Shown: in pieces, positions 11,242 through 21,000 of the stretch | How the letters are laid out: each line of letters starts with the position of its first letter | Position numbering within the stretch: the stretch's first letter is position 1 | Source: Anthracocystis setariae | Lineage: Eukaryota; Basidiomycota; Ustilaginomycetes; Ustilaginales; Ustilaginaceae | NCBI GenBank assembly: GCA_928724745.1 | Contig: CAKMXJ010000037.1 | Coordinates: 620,001 to 684,000, forward strand | Reading direction: 5' to 3' | DNA: 64,000 nt | Translations under genes and position numbers: made by a program | The notes under the pieces: generated by a model | Database searches by the model: none | Seen by the model: the letters and a program-made list of their open reading frames with translations, nothing else | What the model was told of the DNA's origin: nothing

Positions 11242-14200
11242 CTACCTGCTACTACTAGCACTCCTCCTCTCCCTAGCCCTCAGACTAGCCGAATCAACAC
11301 TAGCACTTCGACTCGGTGGTAACGATCCCACATCATCCAACGACATGTTCCTAGCAGCGTGCAGTGTCGCCCTCCCTCGAGCACCGCTACCTCGAGCCCG
11401 GAAAGTTGCCCCCCTACCCCGACCCCTGCTTGTACTGATTGTGCGTCTTCCCCTCCCACAACCAGCTTGAGGCGGCGCCGGCGGCGGCGTCTCTTCAATC
11501 CCAGAAGATGAGGAGGAAGACGCTGAAGAGCTCAGCTCATCATCATCATCATCGTCGTCGTCATTGGTGTTGCGCAAGGTCCTCTTCTTGCTCTTACTCT
11601 TGCCCTTGCCCTTGTTGTTGTTGTTCTTCTTCTTCTTCCGCTTTCCTCCATCGTCCTCCTTTCTTGCCCCACCCTCGAGCGCGTGAATCGCCGCATCCAA
11701 CTCAGCCCTCCTCTCCTCCCCACCCATCTCATCGCCACCCACTTGGTCTCTTGTCACAATCGGCCGACGCTTCGCCATCTCCTTTCCCAACATCTCCTCG
11801 GGCACCACCGTCGCGGGCTGAATCCTGGCGCTCACCACCTGAACATCATCGTCATCGCTACTACTCTCGCCCTGCGCATCCGCCTCCTCGCGCCGCACCA
11901 CACGCTTCTTGCCCTGATTGGCAGCACGGAACCCATTGATCACCTCCTGCAACCGATTCGACCCATACGTCACCTTGCTCCTACCGGCATACACACCCGT
12001 CCCCGCGGACCTATCGAAAAACCCATTGCGATCCAACGTAACCTGATTACCCCTCGCCTTACTCCTCGCATTCTGGCGTTCAATGATCGGCACCAGATAC
12101 TGATCCGTCTTGCCCACCGGCCAATGCAGATACTCGCCCAGAAACGTGCGGAGCGAATCAAGATCGGGCATTCCCCACGCAAACGGCTCGTCACTCTCAT
12201 CTACACTGGGCGCGTAGTACGCATCCAACACTGCCGGCTCGGGCCACCGCGACTCGAGATGCACCTTGTTGCGCAAATTCCTCTTGATCCGCCGCATCGT
12301 CTTGCCGCGCGTATCCTGTTCGGTGTCTTGACCCATCTGCACCTTGACCCACCAGTCGCGGAATTTCAGCAAGCCGTCCTCGCCCGGAAACAGCGCCAGC
12401 AATTCCATCGCCACCACCGGCCCCACGCCCGTCAGCCCGTCCGTGTAGTCCGAGCCAAGATAGTATGCAAGCCGCACGAGCTTCTCGCGATCCAAGCCTA
12501 GCTCGCGCTGCATGTCCGAGAGCAGGAAGCACTCGACAATCTTGTTGTTGTTGAACATGTTTTTGTAGATCCGCGTCCCGCCAAACAGAAACACGTCCGA
12601 ATCGTCGGTGATGATGCCATCGACCAGCCGTCTCGAGACCAACTCGGCACACTGCGCCTCCGCCTCCATGGGAGCCGTGATGTACGGCAGTCCGAACAGC
12701 CGTAGCATCATCTGAATCTCCTGCGCCATCTGTTTGGTGATGTCCTCTTCGGAGCGACGCGAGTTGGCAAACTCGGCACGTAGCGCGTTGACTTCCGACT
12801 CGACTTCACGTTGCACGTCGAGCAGCGAGCGGTTCTTGGTCGCCGACAAGAACGCGACGAATTCGTTCTGGTCGGCGTTGAGCCGTGCGATCTCGTTCTC
12901 GTCGTCCGTGTCGAGCGCATCCAGTTCTTCGGCGGTGGGAAGCGGGAAGCCGTCCGCGCCGATGACGACGGCTTCCGATTCGGGCGACGGCGTCGGCGAC
13001 CATTCCATCGGGGTGAGCTGTCGACTCGGCGCATCATCTTGCATCATCGACGCAGGGGGAGACTCGGCCATGTGCTCGACGGCAGCAGAAGCGATATTGT
13101 CAAGCGCAACAGCCTCGGCGTCTGCACCGTCCCCAGTCACGCCGGGACCCTGCGCACCGCTGGACCCACGCTCTGCAACCGAAAGCGAAACAGGCACGCC
13201 GGGATCATCGACGTCGATAGACTCCTCAGCTGGATTGGACACCTGCTCATCCGCAATTTGCACTGGATCCGACTCTTCAGCGGCGTCGGTGGCTGACGAC
13301 GGCGCGACGGCCTCTTCCGTTAGCTCATCGACTTGATCCTGTGGCTTTGCCTCCGTCGTTGATGATTGCGGCTCGATCATCGCGACCTCATCCGCCTCGT
13401 CTGCCTGAGCTGCGATCTGTCGATTCACCTCCTCGGGAGTTGGCGGCAGATCCTCTTGCTGCGGGGCTACCTTGAGCTTGGAGATCTCGAGTCGTTGCTG
13501 CGAGGCTGACCTGGACGGCGGGCCCATTCGACCCGCCGCCGGTCGTGGAGGCGTCTCCACGCCTACAACCTCTTTCGCCATCGGTGGGACTTGTTCCCTC
13601 GGTGCAGAGACGCTTGGCGACACTGCTGGCTCAGCCTTTTCGTGTCCATTGGTAGACGACGACGACGACGACGACGACGAACGACGTGCCGCACGCAGAC
13701 TTGCGGCGAGACTCTTGCGTGGAGGAGGCGGCGGCGGCGGCCGCCTGCTTGCCTTTGCAGTTGCGTTCGTGTTGCGTCCGACGAGTGCGGCCAGCTCTTG
13801 CATGTGATCGCTCTTGCTGGCGGATTTGTCATCATCCGCAGTTCGGACTACAGGGGGTGGCGAGGCAGGTTGAAGTGAGGTTGCCATGTCCGGTAGTGTA
13901 GCGTCTGTGGCAGGTTCGACGTCTTCAAAGTCATCTTGGTCAATGTCAAGGCTGTCTTCGTTGATGGTGTGCCAAGGCATGGGTGCCGACTGTGAAGCAC
14001 TGGCGGGAGCGTTGAGAGAGATGGCATCGTGCAGCGAAAGAGGCTCTCCGGCGCGATGAGCTGTTTTCATGCCGCGCCGAGGGACATACTCTTGGTGCCA
14101 GGAAGCATTCTGGGCTTGACTTTCAGCGATGGCGCGCGCGAGATCCTCAGCCTCGTCCTCTTCCACTTGATCTTCGACATGCTGTATCATGTGAAAACCG

Positions 14201-15711
14201 TCATCGTCATCGGAGGTGGCGTCGACATCGATGAAAAGATCTGGTTCCGTAGACTTGCTAGCCGCAGAAGCGTGTTGCTGACCGATGAACAGCGGTCGTT
14301 CTCCGCGCCTTTTTCGAGGCCGAAGCTCGAAAGCATCGTCATCATGGTCTTGAAAGCCGGCCTCCTTGCGCTTCTGCCTGGCATGGAAGCGAGCTCGTTG
14401 TTGAAGAAGCTGCAGAGCTTTCTCCTTGCGCTTGTACGGATCTGCCTCTTTGTGCAGCTCGTCGAGCTCAGGATCTAGGGCGCGACTGGCGGCAGACGAG
14501 GGCGATGCTATTGTTGGAATCTCGACATCGTCCATCTCGATCTCGACCTCGGACTCGGTGTGATGCGCCTCATCATCGGTGATGTGGATCTCGTCGGGCT
14601 CATAGTCGACATCGATAGCCTTTTGCTGCGTTGCACCGGCATCTCGCACGCCCAGAACAAACCCAGCTTCAGCACCAGGGTTTCGAACCAAAACGTACTC
14701 TTTGTTTCGCTCGCCCGCAACACGAATCGGCACTTTGATGTTGGCTTTACCGATTTCGTCGGTGACCGTGAGCACTTTCTGGGTCAAGTCGTTTCGCGTC
14801 TTGAGGCCTGCGATCTGTGCACGAGAGAAGTCGATCGGGGTTGGCGCCGTGGCGAGCATGGACTGTAGACGCTTGTACGACGTCATTCGTGATTGCGCGC
14901 GGAGATCGCCTACAAGCTCGTACTGGAGCTCGGGGGGCAAGCTGCGAAAGAGGTCCGAGTTGGTGTCGAGATCGTCGGGTGCGATTGTATTCATCACTGC
15001 ACGAAGCTCGTCCTCGGTGGCGAATCGATAATCTTTGCGCCTTGCCTTTTTGCCATTGGCGGCTGTGACCGAATTGAGATCCTTTTCCATGGCCGGCAGA
15101 GCATAGGGGTCTTTGTGGTAGTCTATCTTTCGTGCAGCGGATTTGGTTGGAGAGCTGGTGTTCTCGCGGCTTGGTGCAGCTGAGGAGGCTGGCTCGGTGG
15201 AATGCAGGTCGCGAGTCGCTAGTGCTCTAGGATTGCGAGATTGTAAGTCATCAAAGTAGACGGTGTTGTGTGCCAGTGCAGCGGCTTGATCCCCAGTCGA
15301 ATCTGGCTGAGCAGTAGAAGATGAGGCTTGATTGTGAGCTTGTGCGACATGTTTGATGGCGGCTTGCCTCATCTGGGCAGCGAGAAGCTTCTGTGCGGTA
15401 CGTGCATGCGACTCGTTAGCCCCCTGCTTTCGAGCCTTTCGTGCTGAGAGCGTCTTGCGCTTCATGACGGGGGCTGCGCCATCAAAGACAAATACAGGAC
15501 GAACACCATGAAAGAGAAGCTTGAGGATGCGCCAGAGGAAACCGAGGATGTGTGCGTTGGACAAAGTGCGACCTTGCTTGTCGCGCATGGCCATCTGAAA
15601 GTGGTAGAGCCATAAGGACGAGTCGATAGCGAGACGCTTTCCCTCGAGCGTCTCGATCTTGATTGGGCGAGCGACGGGCTGAAGTAGCTGCCATAGGCCG
15701 TGTACACCCAT
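11242..15711 (-). CDS. RAD2: Rad2/XPG structure-specific endonuclease
   Basis: DNA-repair flap/bubble endonuclease of nucleotide excision repair that makes the 3' incision; acts in the nucleus. The methionine at 15711 (MGVHGLWQLLQP) is the canonical start of the family, giving 1489 residues; nine codons upstream are open but not family-like. The XPG N-domain covers about residues 1-110 (LAIDSSLWLYHF and FVFDGAAP supply catalytic aspartates). The long spacer typical of Rad2/XPG, not of Fen1 or Exo1, follows to about 970. The XPG I-domain is at about 990-1130, with MEAEAQCAEL and TDDSDVFLFG carrying the acidic metal ligands, then the helix-hairpin-helix YYLGSDYTDGLTGVGPV. The C-terminus is basic, with KKKKNNNNKGKGK, a run of aspartates and an RGRGR-rich tail. 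The spacer has acidic stretches like those that contact TFIIH in known members. Single exon. Confidence 0.93.
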   Translation of the reverse strand: MGVHGLWQLLQPVARPIKIETLEGKRLAIDSSLWLYHFQMAMRDKQGRTLSNAHILGFLWRILKLLFHGVRPVFVFDGAAPVMKRKTLSARKARKQGANESHARTAQKLLAAQMRQAAIKHVAQAHNQASSSTAQPDSTGDQAAALAHNTVYFDDLQSRNPRALATRDLHSTEPASSAAPSRENTSSPTKSAARKIDYHKDPYALPAMEKDLNSVTAANGKKARRKDYRFATEDELRAVMNTIAPDDLDTNSDLFRSLPPELQYELVGDLRAQSRMTSYKRLQSMLATAPTPIDFSRAQIAGLKTRNDLTQKVLTVTDEIGKANIKVPIRVAGERNKEYVLVRNPGAEAGFVLGVRDAGATQQKAIDVDYEPDEIHITDDEAHHTESEVEIEMDDVEIPTIASPSSAASRALDPELDELHKEADPYKRKEKALQLLQQRARFHARQKRKEAGFQDHDDDAFELRPRKRRGERPLFIGQQHASAASKSTEPDLFIDVDATSDDDDGFHMIQHVEDQVEEDEAEDLARAIAESQAQNASWHQEYVPRRGMKTAHRAGEPLSLHDAISLNAPASASQSAPMPWHTINEDSLDIDQDDFEDVEPATDATLPDMATSLQPASPPPVVRTADDDKSASKSDHMQELAALVGRNTNATAKASRRPPPPPPPRKSLAASLRAARRSSSSSSSSSTNGHEKAEPAVSPSVSAPREQVPPMAKEVVGVETPPRPAAGRMGPPSRSASQQRLEISKLKVAPQQEDLPPTPEEVNRQIAAQADEADEVAMIEPQSSTTEAKPQDQVDELTEEAVAPSSATDAAEESDPVQIADEQVSNPAEESIDVDDPGVPVSLSVAERGSSGAQGPGVTGDGADAEAVALDNIASAAVEHMAESPPASMMQDDAPSRQLTPMEWSPTPSPESEAVVIGADGFPLPTAEELDALDTDDENEIARLNADQNEFVAFLSATKNRSLLDVQREVESEVNALRAEFANSRRSEEDITKQMAQEIQMMLRLFGLPYITAPMEAEAQCAELVSRRLVDGIITDDSDVFLFGGTRIYKNMFNNNKIVECFLLSDMQRELGLDREKLVRLAYYLGSDYTDGLTGVGPVVAMELLALFPGEDGLLKFRDWWVKVQMGQDTEQDTRGKTMRRIKRNLRNKVHLESRWPEPAVLDAYYAPSVDESDEPFAWGMPDLDSLRTFLGEYLHWPVGKTDQYLVPIIERQNARSKARGNQVTLDRNGFFDRSAGTGVYAGRSKVTYGSNRLQEVINGFRAANQGKKRVVRREEADAQGESSSDDDDVQVVSARIQPATVVPEEMLGKEMAKRRPIVTRDQVGGDEMGGEERRAELDAAIHALEGGARKEDDGGKRKKKKNNNNKGKGKSKSKKRTLRNTNDDDDDDDDELSSSASSSSSSGIEETPPPAPPQAGCGRGRRTISTSRGRGRGATFRARGSGARGRATLHAARNMSLDDVGSLPPSRSASVDSASLRARERRSASSSR

Positions 15712-16353
15712 GATGAGACTTGTGCCGCGCTGCAACAAGCAGCTGCAAGATCAACGAGATGGCAGGATGTTGGGAAACAACCGACGGGGTCGTATTGGCC
15801 ATGTGCTACGACCGACATGTGAACGATCGCATCAGGCGGAGCGCACTGGCGATGCGTCACGAACGGCGACGTACTTGAGCCAGATAGCTGGATACGATAG
15901 GATCAGAGTGTAAGTGCATGAAAGAGAGTGGTTCGAGGTAAGAATCTCTTTTCCAGGCTGAGCATTTTATTGCCAAAATCCAAACTGAGCTGAGCAATGG
16001 CAACTGGCCTGTGCGTCAGCGTGCTGCGTGGGCTGCGTGGGCTGCATAAAAAAAAGGGGTCCAAATTATTATATATTTTAGCGCGGATCCGAGCAAAGTG
16101 GAGCTTTTTCACTGTGACTTGGCAAGGGTCCAATCACAATCACAATCACGTGAATGAACAAAGGTTAGGCTTTCACCATCATCTTATTCAACGTTGCCAA
16201 GACTTGGGACTCGCCGACACCGTGGATCGTCCAGAGAGCTTAGCTTGATACGATACGATACGATACGATACGATACGAAAAAGAGTATGCTGCGTGCTTG
16301 ATCCAGCTACGCTGCTCGAGCTGCGCTTCGCTGCGCCTCAAGTCCAAGTCAAG
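15712..16353. other. Divergent intergenic region with ACGAT pentamer repeat
   Basis: Spacer between the Rad2-like and Oca1-like genes. Tandem ACGAT (about six copies) lies at 16249-16278, an A8 run near 16048 and CACAAT repeats near 16134-16147. A frame open from a GTG at 16294 runs into the Oca1-like gene but has no ATG before 16354. Confidence 0.7.
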
Positions 16354-16830
16354 ATGCTGGTGCCTCCACCCAACTATGGCATGGTCGAGGAGAACTTCTA
16401 CCGATCTGGCCAACCGGATCAGCTCAACTTGCCCTTTCTCGAAAAGCTGGGTCTGAAGAGCGTTATCTGGCTTGCTCCCGAACAGCCTGAAGCAGGATTC
16501 TTGGATTTTTGCGTGGACCAAAAGATCGAGTTACACCACCTCGGCGTGCTTTATTCGACCAATGCTTGGGATCCTATCACGGAAGAAGTAGTGCTGCAGG
16601 CACTGCACCTGCTCGTCCAACCGGCAACATATCCAGTGCTCGTCATGTGCAATCTCGGTCGTCACAGAACAGGCACTGTCGTCGGATGCTTCCGCAAGCT
16701 GCAGAGATGGAATCTGAGCGCAATCCTCGACGAGTATCGAAGGTTCGTGGGTGGCCAAAAGTATCGCATTCTCAACGAACAATTCATCGAACTCTTTGAC
16801 GAGGAGCTCGTGTTTGGCGCAAGCTACTAA
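16354..16830 (+). CDS. OCA1: Oca1/Siw14-family protein tyrosine phosphatase
   Basis: Small dual-specificity-type phosphatase of the fungal Oca/Siw14 family, whose members act on inositol pyrophosphates or in oxidant-induced cell-cycle arrest. The first ATG in frame (16354) gives 158 residues beginning MLVPPPNYGMVEENFYRSGQ, where the VPP-N and YRSGQP motifs match the family's N-terminus. The signature C-x5-R loop is CNLGRHRTG, with the nucleophile Cys99 and Arg105. Further family features are FLEKLGLKSVIWLAPE and EYRRFVG. The upstream in-frame codons start only at GTG and are not needed. The Oca1 branch is preferred over Siw14 because of the GRHRTGTVVGCFRKLQ context. No sign of damage. Confidence 0.88.
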   Translation: MLVPPPNYGMVEENFYRSGQPDQLNLPFLEKLGLKSVIWLAPEQPEAGFLDFCVDQKIELHHLGVLYSTNAWDPITEEVVLQALHLLVQPATYPVLVMCNLGRHRTGTVVGCFRKLQRWNLSAILDEYRRFVGGQKYRILNEQFIELFDEELVFGASY

Positions 16831-17070
16831 ACTCGACACTACACCACAAGATCCTTTCGGTTTCCGCCATCAGCCGAGGCTTTTCATCAAGAGCATCTTA
16901 TCTCCAACGTTTGATCTCTTGGACTGTATACTGTATCAGCTGTAATCGATCACCTGCGTTGCGTTGATCGTTGATGCTTTGTGCATGTTTGTCCGGATTG
17001 CCGTACATGATCACGTCAAGCCTTTACAACGACCAACCTTTTCAAGGTTACGTCTGCATGAGCCTTTCCT
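16831..17070. other. Host sequence up to the transposon nest
   Basis: About 240 bases after the Oca1-like gene with no coding signal. This is the last stretch without recognisable transposon sequence; an LTR-like TGTTGGATCTC begins at 17071. Confidence 0.6.
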
Positions 17071-17241
17071 TGTTGGATCTCAGAGATCCAAAAGTCATCT
17101 CGCACTTGGGCTATTTCACTTGACAGCACCCAACACACAAGCTTGCATGTTAAAACATAACAATTTAGAACAGAAAAAAAACCTCCGGGAGTCTGCATGT
17201 GCAAATAAAGGAGGAACAAATCTACCCATTTACCGAATATG
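17071..17241 (+). repeat. 5' fragment of a family-D LTR
   Basis: Starts TGTTGGATCTCAGAGATCC and aligns base by base, with gaps, to the first about 170 bases of the complete family-D LTRs at 25216 and 49675 (shared AGTCATCTCGCAC, AAGCTTGC-TGTT, GGAGG-AACAAA). It stops where copia A is inserted, and the sequence past copia A (25174-25215) does not continue this LTR, so it is truncated. It already carries C-to-T changes in the family palindrome. Confidence 0.75.
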
Positions 17242-18041
17242 TGTTGGAACGCAGAGTTCCATACTTCGTCTCTCACTAAGAACATTTCACCGTCGGGACA
17301 CAAAACCCGACGTCGGGTTTTATGACCCGAGTGCGGGTTTATACTCTTAGCCGGATTTGGACAACCACGACACTTTTCGTGAGAAACCACCCGAAACCCA
17401 CATATGCGCCCAAGACACACGATTCAAGACAGGAGGTTCGAGACATCGTGTCAAGACCCGCGGTCGGGTTTTGAGATTCCGGATGCGTCACCTAGGAGAA
17501 CCCAGAAGTACTCTACCCGACCGAAGTACACACTACACGAAAGCGAGAAAACATCAAACGACCGAACTAGGAGTTCACGCCGTGGATACGGTAGCATTCA
17601 TCAAGGGACGCCCAGTACGAATGCTGGGAAGCATCTCCTAGTATGTCTCAACGTGTATATAAGTGCTCCCTCGTCATGACCCGTCAGCGCTCTTGGAATA
17701 CATCGAATCTTTCCCCAATTTACTCTTACCATACCTTCTCTCCGACAACTCGTCGAGTAGTCATCAAAGTACTTATAGTATTTATTGTTCAAGCTTCCTA
17801 CCTCTGCGAAGACGACGTGAGCGTACGAAACCCGACGTGGATCTTTGGAATAACAACAAAGATAACGTTCGGATATCCTAAGACTTCCGGGATTCTAACA
17901 AAACCCGCAGTTTGTCAGAACCCGACGTCGGGATTGATCACCCGACGCCTACTTCCGTAAGTCGCGCTCAAAAGCCATAATTAACTACTTATTCTTGGCT
18001 TTGCCGTAAGGCCGCCATTTCTCATTTGCTATTCTTTCACA
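17242..18041 (+). repeat. 5' LTR of copia A
   Basis: 800 bp, TG...CA ends. Contains a perfect palindrome (17304-17319) and related partial ones near 17456 and 17919. A GTAAGT at 17957 and a TAAC branch-like site lie upstream of the LTR end, where the last A and the first G of the primer-binding site form a TTTCACAG splice acceptor. Confidence 0.95.
17656..17663 (+). promoter_or_regulatory. TATA box of the copia A LTR
   Basis: TATATAAG about 385 bases before the LTR end, the expected U3 promoter position. The same octamer is at 24788-24795 in the 3' LTR. Confidence 0.7.
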
Positions 18042-18053
18042 GGTTATGAGCCC
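18042..18053 (+). other. Primer-binding site (half initiator tRNA-Met type)
   Basis: GGTTATGAGCCC directly follows the LTR. Its complement GGGCTCATAACC matches the conserved anticodon arm of initiator tRNA-Met, the site used by Drosophila copia and yeast Ty5, which prime from a cleaved half-tRNA. The gag-pol ATG (18046) lies inside it. Confidence 0.8.
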
Positions 18054-21000
18054 AAAGCCTGCTGGAAACTCGAACGATATATACTTGAATACTCGATCCC
18101 GCTCTCGAGTCGATTCGATCACCGGAGAACACGAAAACCCCGAAAGAAATTTACCGAACCCGACGACGGGTTCCGAATACACCGAAGAAATCATGCAATC
18201 CATCGACGGGGTCCCGCATAATTCCCCCGGATTGCCGAAATTGACACAGGCACGCGACTATTACCAATGGAAGGACCAATGCATCGACATTCTCATGCAA
18301 AAGGGTGCTCGAATCTATGGAATCATTAAGGGGACTCTACCCCGGCCTGAAGCCTCTGACCCCAAGCACGGAGAGTGGATTAACGCCAACTTTACCGCTT
18401 GCGGCATGCTACGAAGCAGTCTCTCAAGCGAGATCAAACACACTATCGCGGACCTCGAAGACGCGCACACAATCTGGAAAACCCTCGAAGAACGGTTCGC
18501 TAAAGCCATGAAATGGCAACTCGAGGAAATGGAGACGGAGCTCAACAGTCTCAAGCAAGATAGACGAACCATCGACGGATTCGTCAGCCGAATCACCGAA
18601 CTGTCAGACCAGCTGACCATGGCAGGCATTACAATTAGCTTCAACAAGAAGTACAGCGTGCTAATGAAGGGTCTCCGCAAGGAATATGATAACATCCGAG
18701 CACAAATTGAGGAGACCTACCGAGCACGCCGAGAGACAAGCGAAATGATCGTCCGAAGGGGCGACAACGAAGTCGAGACCCTGGTTGTCGAGAGTGCCGT
18801 CATTAACGAGAAGGTAGAGCTCGACAACATCGTTACTCGCCTGCGAAGCGAGGAATTGCGCCTTGGTATCAACGTTCAGGGCATGCACCAGCGAACCCGG
18901 GTCGGGTCATCGGCATACTATGCCGGACAAGAAAACAAACGTAAGGGTCAACGAAACCCGAAGCGAAACCCCAAGACGAAGCCAAAAACGCCAATCGAGA
19001 AGATCACTTGCTTCAATTGTCAAGAAAAGGGACACTATGCGAACAAATGCCCGAAACCCAAGAACCCGACGTCGGGTTCCCAGCCGAACACCAAAACTGG
19101 TGAACCCGGGCGCGATAACGTCTACTCCGCTAGTGAGTTCACACACCCGCGGTCAACAATGTGGTTAATGGACTCGGGTGCCAGTCGACACATCTGTTGT
19201 AACAAGACTCTATTTCGGGATCTTAAACTCGGCGTAACCATGCGACCCATCTGGGTGGCAAACGAAGTTCCGGTCAAAATCGAAGGGCTCGGCACAGTAG
19301 ACCTCGAAGTCAATATCGGACGAGGAAAAACGAACAAGATCACACTGTCGAACGTGGCTTACATACCATCTTTCGGCGTCAACCTCCTCTCCACAGGAGT
19401 GATGAGGAAGAAGGTGGAAATAGTCACAAACGACCGTGAAACCATCGCCCGAACGACAGACGGCAGGATTACATGCAGAGGCGTCCACATTGGACCCCTC
19501 ACGTATGTCGACCAAGTCGGCACCGACTTTGCAGGAATGGCAGCCGAACACGAGGCTAACACCACAAACTGGCACAAACGCCTTGGTCACCCTGGTCAAG
19601 CACGCTTGGAAGAGATTGCGAAGGTCGTTCCCCAAGTAACTCTCAATCCACGCACACCCGCGAAGTGCGAGACGTGCCAGATCGGAAAATCGCATAAACA
19701 GCCGTTTTCTCGAAACCCGACGTCGGGTTCCACAAAACCCCTGGAACTTGTACACACCGACGTCGTGGGTCCGATGCCCGACGAAACTCCTCAAGGTCAC
19801 CGCTACGCTGTCACATTCATCGACGATTTCTCAAGATTCACCGTCGCTTTCCTACTCACGAGGAAGAGTGAGGTATACGGCCACTTCTTGGAATACAAAA
19901 CAACGATGGAGAAACAAACCGGCCAGTCGATCAAAAGAATCAGGTCGGACAATGGAGGCGAGTACACGAGTAAGGAACTAACAGAGCTACTTCGAGGAAA
20001 CGGGATCATCCACGAACACACCGCTCCATACACGCCAGAGCAGAACGGGGTTGCAGAACGAATGAATCGCACCCTGTTTGACTTAGCTCGTTGCATGATG
20101 ATCCAGTCATCCTCACCGTATCATATGTGGGGAGACGCTTTCCTCCACGCGGTCTACCTCAATAACCGATTCCCAACGAAGGGCGCCGGGATGAAGATCC
20201 CGATCCAATTGTTGCGTTCCATTACACCTGACTTCTCCCTCGCTCGAACGTTCGGATGTGCTGCATGGGCACACGTTCCAGAAGAAAGAAGAGATAAATT
20301 GGAGCCCCGTGCACTAGCATGTGTCTACGTCGGCATCGCTGCAGGAACGAAGGCCTTCAAGTTATATAACGTAGCCAAAGATCGATACATTACGACGGTC
20401 CACGCAACATTCGACGAAGGGACTTTCCCCTTCTCGTATGATACCGAAAGTTCAGTGCGGTTTGCAAAACCCGACGTCGGGTTCGCGAACCCGCCCAGAA
20501 TTGACACAACGACGAAGGAAATCAATATTCCCCCTCAGTCAAATGACCAAAATACCGAACTTCGACAAGAAACAAGAGAAAACTTTACTAGCTGGCCTTA
20601 CCTTACTCCCGAAGAGAGAGCGGCAGGGATCCAGACTCCACCTGGATCGCCACCAAGTTCACCACGCCTGGACGCGCTCGCAGCTCTCGAGGAAACCGAC
20701 GGGGTCGAAAACCCGACGTCGGGATTGGACGATTCGGACCCAATCGGGCTACTCGACGACGAACCACGAACAATCACTCAGGCTTTCCGAAGACCCGACT
20801 GGGAATTGTGGAAACAGGCAGTAAATAGAGAACTTGCGTCGCACAAGAACAACAACACCTGGAATCTTGTGACCCCCCCGAAGGACGCAAACGTCATCGG
20901 AAGTCGATGGGTCTTCAAGATTAAGCGAAAAAGCGATGGAACAATTGACAAGTACAAGGCTCGCTTGGTAGCACAAGGATTCGCACAAAAACACGGCATA

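Noticed and set aside
14029..14478. Plus-strand ORF of 149 codons and similar ones within 11.4-15.2 kb
   Set aside because: Shadows of the Rad2-like gene on the opposite strand; low-complexity content and no family resemblance.
16294..16353. Upstream extension of the Oca1-like protein
   Set aside because: The frame begins at GTG, not ATG, and the family's conserved N-terminus starts at the ATG at 16354.
17304..17319. Palindromes as CRISPR-like or transcription terminator repeats
   Set aside because: Irregular spacing, in-frame placement in coding DNA and a eukaryotic context exclude CRISPR; no run of T follows as in intrinsic terminators.
17643..17960. 105-codon ORF repeated at 24775-25092
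   Set aside because: Inside the copia A LTRs; identical because the LTRs are, with no independent evidence of coding.
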